Below are positions 48,835-57,294 of a stretch of DNA of 64,000 nt, in pieces. The stretch comes from Lachnospiraceae bacterium. GTDB lineage: Bacteria > Bacillota > Clostridia > Lachnospirales > Lachnospiraceae. The position numbers and the translations under genes were made by a program. The stretch lies in NCBI GenBank assembly GCA_031272185.1, contig JAISUG010000010.1, forward strand, positions 1-64,000. The letters are read 5' to 3'. The notes under the pieces were generated by a model. The model had not been told where the DNA came from, did no database searches, and was given only the letters and a program-made list of their open reading frames with translations. Within the stretch, counting starts at the first letter, position 1, and each line of letters starts with the position of its first letter.

Positions 48835-50034
48835 TTGTTCATTCATTACGAAAAGAACAACCGGGCGTGGGTCAGGCTTGCGCTGGCGCTGCCCGTTGTC
48901 ATGATTGCCATGAGCCTCTTTGTCATGTCGGCATGTGCCGGCGTGGTGACCACCAACAAGCCTTCCCAGGAAACCGGGCCCGGCCTGGGCGCTGCGCAAG
49001 GCATCTCCCCCTCCTCCGGGGTTGATGGCGCGGCCGCTCAGGGCACACCGGCCGCGGCAGGTCCACAGCAAACCGGGCCCGAAGCAGACGGGCCCCATGT
49101 CCAGGTCTTCACCGGCCAGGCCGGCGCGCCCGGCGCCACGGAGGGGGATGCCTACACCGTCATCAACCCCGCCACGGGAGAACAGGCCCCGGCCCAGACG
49201 GCCGAGGAAGCCGCGGCGGCCGCAGCGGCACAAGCGCAGGCAACGGCGGAAGCGCAGGCAGCCGCACAAGCGCAGGCAGCGGCGGAAGCACAGGCAGCGG
49301 CGGAAGCACAGGCAGCCGCACAGGCGCAGGCAGCAGCCGAGGCCGAAGCGGCAGCAGCACAGGCGGCCGCCGATGCTGCGGCAGCGCAGCAGGCCGCCAC
49401 ACTCGCCGGCCGCACCATTGACCCTACCAAACCCATGATCGCCCTGACATTCGACGACGGCCCATTGGACGTGGTGGACAACCGTATCCTTGACTGCCTG
49501 GCCGCATATGGCGGCAAAGCCACATTTTACGTCATGGGCATCCGCAGTTCCAAGTATTCCGCGGTCCTGCAGAGGATCGCCTCCGAAGGCCATGAACTGG
49601 GCAACCACACATGGGACCACCAGTGGCTGGACCTGCTGGGTACCGCAGCCATCCGTTCGGAAATCGACAGGGGCTACGAAGCCATCACCACATACTCAGG
49701 GGGCACCCCGCCAAAGACCGTGCGCCTGCCCGGGGGCAGGACCAATGCCACAGTGCGGGCGGCTGTCCAGGAACCCATAGTGCTGTGGTCCATCGACACC
49801 AGGGACTGGGAGACCAAAAACGCCGACAAGACCGTGGCCGCCGTCATCGGCAAGGTCAAGGACGGCGACATCGTGCTGATGCATTCGCTGTACAGCGCCA
49901 CGGCATCCGCCGCAGAGCGCATCATCCCGCAGTTGGTGGCGGAGGGATACCAACTGGTGACCGTGAGCGAGATGGCGGCGTACAGGGGGGGCATGACGGC
50001 CGGCGGGCTGTACCGCAGGTTCCCACCCCAGTGA
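48835..50034 (+). CDS. Polysaccharide (peptidoglycan) deacetylase lipoprotein
   Basis: 399 aa. N-terminal signal (RLALALPVVMIAMSLFVMSA followed by Cys), then a low-complexity linker and a ~55-residue run of Ala/Gln/Glu built from AQAQAAAEAQ repeats. The C-terminal NodB domain has PMIALTFDDGPLDVVDNRIL, GHELGNHTWDHQWLD (metal His pair), VRLPGGRTNATVR and DIVLMHSLYS. It removes acetyl groups from cell-wall N-acetylglucosamine or another surface glycan. The TTG at 48835 is chosen because AAAGGGGG lies six bases upstream and the ATG at 48787 sits inside the promoter repeat. Confidence 0.88.
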   Translation: MFIHYEKNNRAWVRLALALPVVMIAMSLFVMSACAGVVTTNKPSQETGPGLGAAQGISPSSGVDGAAAQGTPAAAGPQQTGPEADGPHVQVFTGQAGAPGATEGDAYTVINPATGEQAPAQTAEEAAAAAAAQAQATAEAQAAAQAQAAAEAQAAAEAQAAAQAQAAAEAEAAAAQAAADAAAAQQAATLAGRTIDPTKPMIALTFDDGPLDVVDNRILDCLAAYGGKATFYVMGIRSSKYSAVLQRIASEGHELGNHTWDHQWLDLLGTAAIRSEIDRGYEAITTYSGGTPPKTVRLPGGRTNATVRAAVQEPIVLWSIDTRDWETKNADKTVAAVIGKVKDGDIVLMHSLYSATASAAERIIPQLVAEGYQLVTVSEMAAYRGGMTAGGLYRRFPPQ

Positions 50035-50149
50035 CCCCCATGGCATGGGGGCCGTCGATAGCGAACCGGCACCCAGGATGCCCCATGAAACGGCATCGGC
50101 GCCACCCACATTGATACCGTAACACAAGAAAACATCAGGAGCCGGACAC

Positions 50150-50761
50150 ATGATAGCGATAGTGGACTACGATGCAGGGAACCTGCGCAGCGTCGAAAAG
50201 GCATTTGACCACCTGGGGGCGGATACCGTCGTCACACGGGAGCCCCGCGTCATACTGGGCGCAGACAAAGTAGTCCTGCCCGGGGTCGGCGCATTTGGCG
50301 ACGCCATGGGCAAGCTCTCTGATTTCGGGCTGGTGGACGTGCTGCATCAGGTCGTGGCGGATGGCATCCCCCTGCTGGGCATCTGCGTAGGCCTGCAGGT
50401 AATGTTTGAGTCCAGCGAGGAGAGTCCCGGCGTGGCGGGGCTGGGCATCCTGCGCGGCCACATCCTGCGGCTCCCCCCCAAAGAGAATCACAAGATCCCC
50501 CATATGGGCTGGAACAACCTGGACATCGCACCCGGCAAACGCCTGCTGCGGGGCATCAGGCCCGGCCCTTATGTTTATTTCGTGCATTCATACTACCCCA
50601 AGGCAGACGACCCCGGCATCGTGGCCGCCACCGCACAGTACACCGCCACCATCGATGCGGCGGTGGAGATGGGCGGGGTGTTCGCCACCCAGTTCCACCC
50701 GGAAAAAAGCGGGGAAGTGGGGCTGGAGATACTGAGAAATTTCCTCGAACTTGACGCATAG
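50150..50761 (+). CDS. hisH: Imidazole glycerol phosphate synthase, glutamine amidotransferase subunit
   Basis: 203 aa. Class I amidotransferase: MIAIVDYDAGNLRSVEKAFD, LPGVGAFGDAM, nucleophile Cys in LLGICVGLQVMFESSEE, oxyanion region KIPHMGWNNLD, YFVHSYYP, and the His/Glu pair in ATQFHPEKSGEVGLEILRNF. It feeds ammonia to HisF, encoded 204 bp downstream beyond a dispersed repeat. Ribosome site AGGAG. Confidence 0.97.
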   Translation: MIAIVDYDAGNLRSVEKAFDHLGADTVVTREPRVILGADKVVLPGVGAFGDAMGKLSDFGLVDVLHQVVADGIPLLGICVGLQVMFESSEESPGVAGLGILRGHILRLPPKENHKIPHMGWNNLDIAPGKRLLRGIRPGPYVYFVHSYYPKADDPGIVAATAQYTATIDAAVEMGGVFATQFHPEKSGEVGLEILRNFLELDA

Positions 50762-50868
50762 CCTGTCCGGCCACCTGCCTGCCAGGCGTCTTCCTGCAAA
50801 GCACCGGCTGCAAGGCCCCGGCCGCCACACAGTCAGCCGGATGTGCGGCCAAGCCGCCGGATATCGCT

Positions 50869-50942
50869 TGGCCGGCAGACCTTGCACAAAGTTGAGGCTA
50901 ATGTCGAGCGCGCATTGTTTGGTGGGTGGGGCCATGCATGGA
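50869..50942. repeat. Palindromic dispersed repeat, family 1, copy E (opposite orientation)
   Basis: Between hisH and hisF. Read on the minus strand: CCACCCACCAAACAATGCGC, then CTCGACATTAG and TTTGTGCAAGG, ending near AAGCGATAT. Same family as copies A-D but inverted relative to copy A. It does not disrupt either gene. Confidence 0.8.
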
Positions 50943-50965
50943 CTATCGGAGAAATCGGAGCGCAT

Positions 50966-51727
50966 ATGCTGACAAAACGGATCATCCCCTGCCTGGACGT
51001 AAACGCCGGGAGGGTGGTAAAAGGCGTGAATTTCGTGAACCTGCGGGATGCGGGCGACCCGGTGGAGATCGGCGCGGCATACGACCGGGAGGGCGCAGAT
51101 GAGTTGGTGTTCTTGGACATAACCGCCTCAAGCGACGCCCGGGACACCGTGGTGGAGATGGCCGCACGGGTGGCGGAGACCGTCTTCATCCCCTTCACCG
51201 TGGGGGGCGGCATCCGCACCGTGGATGATTTCCGCCGCATCCTGAGGGCGGGCGCCGACAAGATCTCCATCAATTCCGCCGCCATCGAACGTCCGGAACT
51301 CATCAGCGAGGCCGCAGACAAGTTTGGCTGCCAATGCGTGGTGGTGGCCGTGGATGCCAGGCGCCGCCCGGACGGATCGGGCTGGAACGTCTTCAAATAC
51401 GGCGGGCGGGTAGACACGGGGCTGGACTGCATCGAGTGGGTGGCGAAAGCCCATAGCCTGGGCGCAGGGGAGATCCTGCTCACCAGCATGGACTGTGACG
51501 GCACCAAGGCCGGCTATGACAACGAGCTCACGGCCCTGGTGGCGGAAACCGTGTCCATCCCCGTGATCGCATCGGGGGGTGCGGGCACGCTCAACCATTT
51601 CGCCCAGGCCCTGACCGTGGGGAAAGCCGATGCCGCGCTGGCCGCATCCCTCTTCCACTACAAGGAGCTGGAAATAAGCGTATTGAAAGGATATCTGCGC
51701 GACCGCGGGATCCCTGTGAGGATGTAA
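50966..51727 (+). CDS. hisF: Imidazole glycerol phosphate synthase, cyclase subunit
   Basis: 253 aa barrel enzyme. [20 protein letters not shown] with the catalytic Asp, [84 protein letters not shown] with the second catalytic Asp, and [19 protein letters not shown]. Works with HisH in histidine and AICAR production. CGGAG five bases before ATG 50966; the longer frame is an artefact of the repeat. Confidence 0.97.
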   Translation: MLTKRIIPCLDVNAGRVVKGVNFVNLRDAGDPVEIGAAYDREGADELVFLDITASSDARDTVVEMAARVAETVFIPFTVGGGIRTVDDFRRILRAGADKISINSAAIERPELISEAADKFGCQCVVVAVDARRRPDGSGWNVFKYGGRVDTGLDCIEWVAKAHSLGAGEILLTSMDCDGTKAGYDNELTALVAETVSIPVIASGGAGTLNHFAQALTVGKADAALAASLFHYKELEISVLKGYLRDRGIPVRM

Positions 51728-51730
51728 AGG

Positions 51731-52399
51731 ATGGCCGCCATAGCCAATGACTGGCTGGTGCCCCTGGGCGCCGAGTTCAAAAAGCCATATTACCGGAAAC
51801 TGTACGAGAGCGTGAAGCGCGCCTACCAGACCGGGCAGGTCTTCCCCCCGGCGGACGACATTTTCAACGCCTTTTCCCTGACGGACCTGCACAGTGTCAA
51901 GGCGGTGATACTGGGCCAGGACCCATACCACGACGTGGGGCAGGCGCATGGGCTGTGCTTCTCGGTCCGCAAGGGGGTGCGCATCCCCCCGTCGCTTGTT
52001 AATATTTACCAGGAGCTGCGGGACGACGTAGGCTGCCCCATCCCCACACACGGCGACCTGACCTCATGGGCGAGGCAGGGCGTCCTCCTGCTCAACACCG
52101 TGCTGACTGTGCAGGCCCACCAGGCCAACTCACACCGGGACATCGGCTGGGAAGAGTTCACCGACGCGGCCATCCGGGCGCTTAACGCCCAGGACCGCCC
52201 CATCGTGTTCATCCTCTGGGGCGCCCCCGCCGGGCGCAAAAGACGGATGCTGGACAACCCCCTCCACCTGGTGCTGGAGGCGCCGCACCCCAGCCCATTG
52301 TCCGCATACCGGGGGTTTTTCGGCAGCAAGCCGTTTTCACGGACCAATGAATTCCTGGCCGCCCACGGGGTGGAACCCATCGACTGGGCGATCACATGA
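51731..52399 (+). CDS. ung: Uracil-DNA glycosylase, family 1
   Basis: 222 aa. Catalytic motif AVILGQDPYHDVGQAHGLCF with the water-activating Asp, SLVNIYQELRDD, GVLLLNTVLTVQAHQANSH, FILWGAPAGRK and the DNA-intercalation motif APHPSPLSAYRGFFGSKPF. Removes uracil from DNA at the start of base excision repair. Starts 3 bp after hisF, so it is co-transcribed with the his genes. Confidence 0.97.
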   Translation: MAAIANDWLVPLGAEFKKPYYRKLYESVKRAYQTGQVFPPADDIFNAFSLTDLHSVKAVILGQDPYHDVGQAHGLCFSVRKGVRIPPSLVNIYQELRDDVGCPIPTHGDLTSWARQGVLLLNTVLTVQAHQANSHRDIGWEEFTDAAIRALNAQDRPIVFILWGAPAGRKRRMLDNPLHLVLEAPHPSPLSAYRGFFGSKPFSRTNEFLAAHGVEPIDWAIT

Positions 52400-52582
52400 C
52401 AGGGCGCCGCCTATGGCGGTTGCGGGCGGGCGCCACTACATGCACGGGTTATACCCGCGAACGGAAACATTTGCAGTGGCTGCGCGAGGATATTCGCCGC
52501 CACGCAAGGCGGCGCCGCCTGACGGGATTTCGACACGGGAATACTTGACCACACAGTGGTTTGCGATGGAAAGGGGATCGAT

Positions 52583-53410
52583 ATGCTGGAATTTATCAAA
52601 GTCATCATCCTGGGGATTATCGAGGGCGTCACGGAATGGCTGCCCATCAGCAGCACCGGGCATATGATCCTGATCGACACCCTCATCCCCCTGAAAGTAT
52701 CCTCCGACTTCCGCAGCCTGTTTTTGGTCGTGATCCAGTTGGGCGCCATGATCGCCGTGGTGGTCCTGTACTTCCAACGCCTCAACCCATTTTCTTCCAG
52801 GAAAAAGCCCGCCGCGCGCAAAGCCACCCTGCTGCTCTGGGCAAAGATCGCCATCGCCTGTGTCCCTGCGGCGCTGCTGGGGTTTTTGTTCAATGACTGG
52901 ATCGACGCCCACTTTTTCAACGCCTACGTGGTGGCGGCCGCATTGATCATATACGGCATCGCCTTCATCGTCATTGAGAGGCGCAACCGCTTCGTGAAGG
53001 CCACCATCGAGAAAGTGCAGGACATTTCATATCTCACCGCACTGTATATCGGCATGATCCAGGTGCTGTCACTGGTGCCCGGCACTTCCCGTTCCGGTGC
53101 GACCATACTCGGCGCCATCTTGCTGGGCTGCTCCAGGGGCGTGGCCGCGGAGTTCTCCTTTTTCCTCGGCATCCCCGTGATCTTCGGCGCCAGCCTGCTC
53201 AAGATCGTAAAAATCAACTTCGACATCGCCCCCCACGAAATCTTCTACCTCATCTTCGGCATGGTGGTGGCGTTCTTCATGTCCGCCTATTCCATCAAGT
53301 ATTTCCTGGGCTACATCAAGAAGCACGACTACACGGCCTTCGGGTACTACAGGATCGTACTGGGCGTCATCGTCCTCATCCTCATGGCCATCATGGCGCT
53401 GATTGGATAA
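52583..53410 (+). CDS. uppP: Undecaprenyl-diphosphate phosphatase
   Basis: 275 aa, about eight membrane helices. Signatures IEGVTEWLPISSTGHMIL and LVPGTSRSGATILGAILLGC hold the active-site Glu, Ser, His and Arg. Recycles the lipid carrier of wall synthesis; overexpression in other bacteria gives bacitracin tolerance. AAAGGGG precedes ATG 52583. Downstream, two GGTG/CACC hairpins (about 53412-53450) may end the transcript. Confidence 0.95.
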   Translation: MLEFIKVIILGIIEGVTEWLPISSTGHMILIDTLIPLKVSSDFRSLFLVVIQLGAMIAVVVLYFQRLNPFSSRKKPAARKATLLLWAKIAIACVPAALLGFLFNDWIDAHFFNAYVVAAALIIYGIAFIVIERRNRFVKATIEKVQDISYLTALYIGMIQVLSLVPGTSRSGATILGAILLGCSRGVAAEFSFFLGIPVIFGASLLKIVKINFDIAPHEIFYLIFGMVVAFFMSAYSIKYFLGYIKKHDYTAFGYYRIVLGVIVLILMAIMALIG

Positions 53411-53436
53411 CGGGGTGGAAAAGCACCCACCCCTGG

Positions 53437-54210
53437 GTGGAAAAGCACCCCTCACCGCCAAACTATAAAGCGAAACACCGCCAAACTACAAAGTCGATCA
53501 TTGCCCTGGCCACAGCCGCCGACTATCTGGAAGCGATCGCCAACGAAGACATCTCGAAAGCAGATGGCATTGAGAAAGACCCCCGCCGCGTAAAGGCGTT
53601 GTTGCGTTCCATCTCACGCAACATTTCCGGTGTGGCAAAGATCGCCACATTGGTCAATGACCTCTCCACCAACGACGAGACGCTCTCCCATGTGACAGTG
53701 GACTGCTACTTAAAAGCCCTGGAAAAGATCTTCGTGTTGGAAGACCTGCCGGCCTGGAGCGCCAAGCTCCGTTCCAAGACCGCACTCAGAACCACCGCCA
53801 AGAGGCACTTCACCGACCCGTCCATCGCCGCCGCGGCCTTGCAGGCGACCCCCAAAAGGCTGCTAACCGATTTCAACACCTTCGGGCTGCTGTTCGAGTC
53901 CCTGTGTATCAGGGATCTGCGCATATATGCCGAAAGCCTGGGCGGGCACGTTTGCCACTACCGGGACAAAAGCGGCCTGGAAATCGATGCCATCATCCAA
54001 CTGCCCGATGGCCGCTGGGGCGGGGCCGAGGTCAAAATGGGGGCGGGTGAATTGGATAAAGCATGCCAGCATTTGCTCAAACTTGCGCAGGTGGTTGACA
54101 CAGACAAGATGAACAAACCCTCATTTATGATGGTATTGACAGGAACAGAGTACGCATTTCAGATGAAAAACGGCATCTGGGTCGTACCACTGGGCTGCCT
54201 GAAGAATTGA
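53437..54210 (+). pseudogene. C-terminal half of a DUF4143 (COG1373-type) AAA ATPase, 5'-truncated
   Basis: 257 codons matching only the back half of this ATPase family: KDPRRVKALLRSISRNISGV, TVDCYLKALEKIFVLEDLPA, SAKLRSKTALRTTAKRHFTD, DFNTFGLLFESLCIRDLRIY and the nuclease-like CHYRDKSGLEIDAIIQLPDG with GGAEVKMG. The P-loop ATPase domain (about 200 residues) is missing and the first 17 codons read through short direct repeats (GCCAAACTATAAAG / GCCAAACTACAAAG), so the front was probably lost at a repeat. A functional stand-alone fragment is possible but unlikely. Confidence 0.75.
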
Positions 54211-54327
54211 ACCAGGGGCGCATGGCATAACCGCCACACGCCCCTGAATTACTTTTCCGTCACCCCGCGCCTCAGTTTCATGGCCGTCGGTGACGGGCGC
54301 TGATCAAAACAGCGGCAAGCAACCCAG

Positions 54328-56031
54328 TCACCCCGCGTTCCACTCCTTCACGTGGGCGATGTCGTTGCCCATGGAGCAGTGCGCCTGGGGGTCGCACACG
54401 ATGTCGATGACGTAGGGTTTCTCCGCTTTCATGGCCCGGTCGAATGCGCCGGCGATGTCCTCGGGTTTGAACACCCGCTCCGCCTCGCATGCGAACCCTT
54501 TCGCCACCTGCACATAGTCTACGTCGCCCTGGTTTTCCGGCATCGCCACGCCGTACTCGTAGTTGTAGGCGAACTTCTGGTTCTGGCGGATCAGCCCCAG
54601 GTAGGCATTGTTCACGATGACCACGATGAGGGGTATCTTGTTGGTGGCGGCGGTGGCCAGTTCCTGGGCATGGAACGTGAAGCCGAAATCGCCCATGACG
54701 CACACACACTTGTCGCGCTTTTGGTCCGCCACCATGGCCCCGATGGCCCCGGGGATGTCCCAGCCCAGGCAGCCGGCGCCCCCGGAGGGGAAGTACTTGC
54801 GCGCCTGTGCGATCTCCTGGAGCTGCCCGGACCAGATCTGGGTGATGCCGCATCCTGTGGTGAACATGGTGCCAGGCCCGAAAGCGCGGTTCATCTCCCC
54901 GAAGACCCTGTGGGGGTTGATAGGCACGGCGTCGTGGTCCACTTTCCTCGCCAGCGCAGCCCGACCCGACGGGATCTGCGCCACCCGGGCGGATGCCGAC
55001 CGTTTGCCCGAAGCCTTCGCCGCCGCCAGCAGTTGCACCAGCGCATCCTTGGCATCGGCCACGATCCCTAAGTCCGGCGCAAATATCTTCCCGATCTCGC
55101 TGCGCTCCACGTTGATGTGGATGAACCTGCGGCCGCCCCTGTATACGTCGATGGCCCCGGTATGCCGGTCAGTGAAGCGGTTCCCCACCGCCAGCACCAC
55201 ATCCGACTCCAGGAATGCCTTGTTCCCAGCGGGGGAACCGCACTGGATACCCGGCATCCCGGCATGGAGCGGGTGGTCAAAGGGGATGGCGCCTTTGGCC
55301 ATATAGGTGGTGCACACGGGGATATTCAGCGTTTCGGCCAATGCGATGAGTTCTTTCTCGGCGTGTGCCAGCACCACGCCGCCCCCCATGAGTATCAGCG
55401 GGTTTTCCCCGGAAAGTAGCAGGTCCAGCGCCGCATGTATGGCCGCAGGGGACGCTGTGGGGTTCGCGCACAGCGCTGCGGGCGGATTCCCCACGCCCAC
55501 CGGCACGTATGCCTCCGGGTCGAAGTCCACTTCCACTTTCTGCATGTCCAGGGGCAGGTCGATGAGCACGGCGCCTGGTTTGCCGGTGAGCGCCAGCCGG
55601 AACGCCTCGATGAATTCATCCAGCGCGGTCTTCGGGTTCGTCAGGCAGACCGCATGCTTCACCACAGGCTTCGCGATGGCCGCCATGTCCACGCACTGGA
55701 ATGCGTCCTTGCCCAGCTGGGCCCTCACCGCCTGCCCGGTGATGGCGATCACCGGTATGCTGTCGATGTTTGCGGTGTAGAGGCCTGTGACGAAGTTCGT
55801 GGCGCCGGGCCCCGAGGTGCATATGGCCAGCGCAGGCCGGCCGCTGGCGCGGTAAAACCCGTCCGCAGCATGGACACAGCACTCCTCGTGGCGCATGGTG
55901 ATGTGGTGGATTTGGTCCTTCACGTCTTTCAGCGCGTCGTAGAACGCATTGCACCCCGCCCCCGGGATGCCAAAGGCATCCGTGACGCCCTCTTTCAGGC
56001 AGACTTGCACGATGGCTTCCGACAGATTCAT
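54328..56031 (-). CDS. Thiamine-diphosphate enzyme, glyoxylate carboligase-like
   Basis: 567 aa. Acetolactate-synthase superfamily: GIPGAGCNAFYDAL, HHITMRHEECCVHAADGFYR, CTSGPGATNFVTGLYTANID, and the TPP motif MGDFGFTFHAQELATAATNK followed by VVIVNNAYLGLIRQNQ. Several stretches recall glyoxylate carboligase (tartronate-semialdehyde synthase) more than IlvB: FQCVDMAAIAKPVVKHA, NNAYLGLIRQ, RVFKPEDIAGAFDRA and CSMGNDIAHVKEW. Unlike classical Gcl, which has Val at the cofactor-activating position, this protein keeps Glu in RHEECC. It could be a Gcl variant or an acetolactate-forming enzyme. A divergent IclR regulator, typical for glyoxylate genes, and a hydroxyacid dehydrogenase nearby favour the glyoxylate reading. 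Confidence 0.75.
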   Translation of the reverse strand: MNLSEAIVQVCLKEGVTDAFGIPGAGCNAFYDALKDVKDQIHHITMRHEECCVHAADGFYRASGRPALAICTSGPGATNFVTGLYTANIDSIPVIAITGQAVRAQLGKDAFQCVDMAAIAKPVVKHAVCLTNPKTALDEFIEAFRLALTGKPGAVLIDLPLDMQKVEVDFDPEAYVPVGVGNPPAALCANPTASPAAIHAALDLLLSGENPLILMGGGVVLAHAEKELIALAETLNIPVCTTYMAKGAIPFDHPLHAGMPGIQCGSPAGNKAFLESDVVLAVGNRFTDRHTGAIDVYRGGRRFIHINVERSEIGKIFAPDLGIVADAKDALVQLLAAAKASGKRSASARVAQIPSGRAALARKVDHDAVPINPHRVFGEMNRAFGPGTMFTTGCGITQIWSGQLQEIAQARKYFPSGGAGCLGWDIPGAIGAMVADQKRDKCVCVMGDFGFTFHAQELATAATNKIPLIVVIVNNAYLGLIRQNQKFAYNYEYGVAMPENQGDVDYVQVAKGFACEAERVFKPEDIAGAFDRAMKAEKPYVIDIVCDPQAHCSMGNDIAHVKEWNAG

Positions 56032-56059
56032 ACTATCCTCTCCTTCCTGAGCCGCTCCA

Positions 56060-56185
56060 TGATCACACCATGGATCTTGCTATGCAAACGTCATTGGGAA
56101 CCGCGAAATGCGGCGAAACAATCCACTTCCATGGATCTTGCTGTTCACACGTCACCGCCATCCGCCTCCACGGATGTCACCCATG
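56060..56185. repeat. Imperfect direct repeats in the leader of the carboligase-like gene
   Basis: CCATGGATCTTGCTATGCAA-type sequence at about 56070 recurs at about 56131 (CCATGGATCTTGCTGTTCAC), each followed by ACGTCA. A weaker third form lies near 56166. They fall in the transcribed leader between the promoter and the start codon. Confidence 0.55.
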
Positions 56186-56271
56186 CACACATCATCGCGA
56201 TCCGCCATAGGCACTACGGCAATCCGTCGCAGCGTTTCATTATGCGAAATCGTCTTTCGAATGATAAAATG

Positions 56272-56300
56272 ATTATACCACATGCAATCAAAACTCGCAA
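56272..56300 (-). promoter_or_regulatory. Promoter of the carboligase-like gene
   Basis: Minus strand: TTGCGA (56300-56295), 17-bp spacer, perfect TATAAT (56277-56272). Leader about 230 nt. Confidence 0.65.
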
Positions 56301-56328
56301 TCCCCCCAGGCGATTTTTCTTGCATTTC

Positions 56329-56366
56329 ATTTCAAATACTGGTATCATGGTTTTGTTATTTGAAAT
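56329..56366. promoter_or_regulatory. Perfect 10-bp inverted repeat, likely IclR-family operator
   Basis: ATTTCAAATA (56329-56338) and TATTTGAAAT (56357-56366), 18 bp apart, lie between the divergent iclR-type gene and the carboligase promoter, 45 bp before the regulator's start. The position suits control of both genes by the regulator encoded next to it. Confidence 0.6.
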
Positions 56367-56411
56367 ATGTGACACATTGCACCGTTGGTATGCAGCGACA
56401 GGAGGTCCCCC

Positions 56412-57191
56412 ATGCCGCACACAGACGCCGCCGGCAACCAGTCCTCGGACAAACTGCTCAAACTCATAGAATACCTGGCCACACAGGGCGAGCCCCTGCG
56501 GCTCATAGACATCGCGAAAGCACTGGGGATGCACTCCAGCACCGCATTGCGTTTCCTGACCACCCTCGCTCGCAGCGGTTATGTCGCCCAGGACACCGCC
56601 ACGTCGAAGTATTACCTCACATACAAACTGTGCGCCCTGGGCCTGCAGGTACGAAACCACCGCCAGCTCCCCACCACAGCCGCCCCATACATAGAGGAAA
56701 TCGCACGCACCGTGGGCGAGACTGCATGCCTCGCCATCAGCCAGAACGACCAGGTGGTCTACATCGACGTGGCGGTGGCCCCGGGGCAGATCGTGAAAGC
56801 CATGCAGCGCATCGGCAACATCGCGCCCATGCACTGCACCGGCATCGGCAAAGTCCTCCTGTCGCGCCAGACCGACGATGAGGTGCTTGACTTCGCCGCC
56901 CGCGCGGGCCTGCCCAGATTCACAGACAAGACCATCACCACATCCTGGGGGCTTAAACAGGAACTGGACACGGTGCGGGGGCAAGGCTATGCCATAGACG
57001 ACGAGGAATGTGAGCTGGGCTCGCGTTGCATCGCGCTGCCCATATTCGACTACTCAGGGAAAGCCATAGCCGGGTTTTCCGTCACCGGACCGTCCCTGCG
57101 CATAAATGACGCCTTCATGAAAAAATGGCTCCCCTACCTGCGGGGCATGTCCACCGAACTCTCCCGCCTCATGGGCCACGAACCCGCCTGA
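56412..57191 (+). CDS. IclR-family transcriptional regulator
   Basis: 259 aa. N-terminal winged helix SDKLLKLIEYLATQGEPLRL, IDIAKALGMHSSTALRFLTT, LARSGYVAQD. C-terminal ligand domain with GETACLAISQNDQVVYIDVA, MHCTGIGKVLLS, GYAIDDEECELGSRCIALPI and FSVTGPSLRIN, the usual IclR ligand pocket layout. It probably controls the divergent TPP-enzyme gene, responding to a small organic acid. AGGAGG six bases before ATG 56412. Confidence 0.93.
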   Translation: MPHTDAAGNQSSDKLLKLIEYLATQGEPLRLIDIAKALGMHSSTALRFLTTLARSGYVAQDTATSKYYLTYKLCALGLQVRNHRQLPTTAAPYIEEIARTVGETACLAISQNDQVVYIDVAVAPGQIVKAMQRIGNIAPMHCTGIGKVLLSRQTDDEVLDFAARAGLPRFTDKTITTSWGLKQELDTVRGQGYAIDDEECELGSRCIALPIFDYSGKAIAGFSVTGPSLRINDAFMKKWLPYLRGMSTELSRLMGHEPA

Positions 57192-57210
57192 TCCTGCTGC
57201 AAAGCAACAA

Positions 57211-57240
57211 AAAGGGGCTGGGTTTCCAAAACCCAACCCC
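57211..57240 (-). terminator. Terminator of amt
   Basis: Minus strand: GGGGTTGGGTTT pairs with AAACCCAGCCCC and is followed by TTTTTG. It lies 55 bp past the amt stop and just past the end of the convergent iclR-type gene, so it may serve both, though only the minus side has a T-run. Confidence 0.75.
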
Positions 57241-57294
57241 CGAACCCAGTTCCGGGCAAGATGCGATAACACAGCCGCCGGGGCGGCGTAGCTA

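Noticed and set aside
50843..50965. N-terminal extension of HisF of 41 residues
   Set aside because: It translates the dispersed repeat; the conserved [12 protein letters not shown] start has its own ribosome site.
54328..56031. ilvB acetolactate synthase large subunit
   Set aside because: No ilvN or other branched-chain genes nearby and several motifs fit glyoxylate carboligase better; kept as an alternative rather than the main call.
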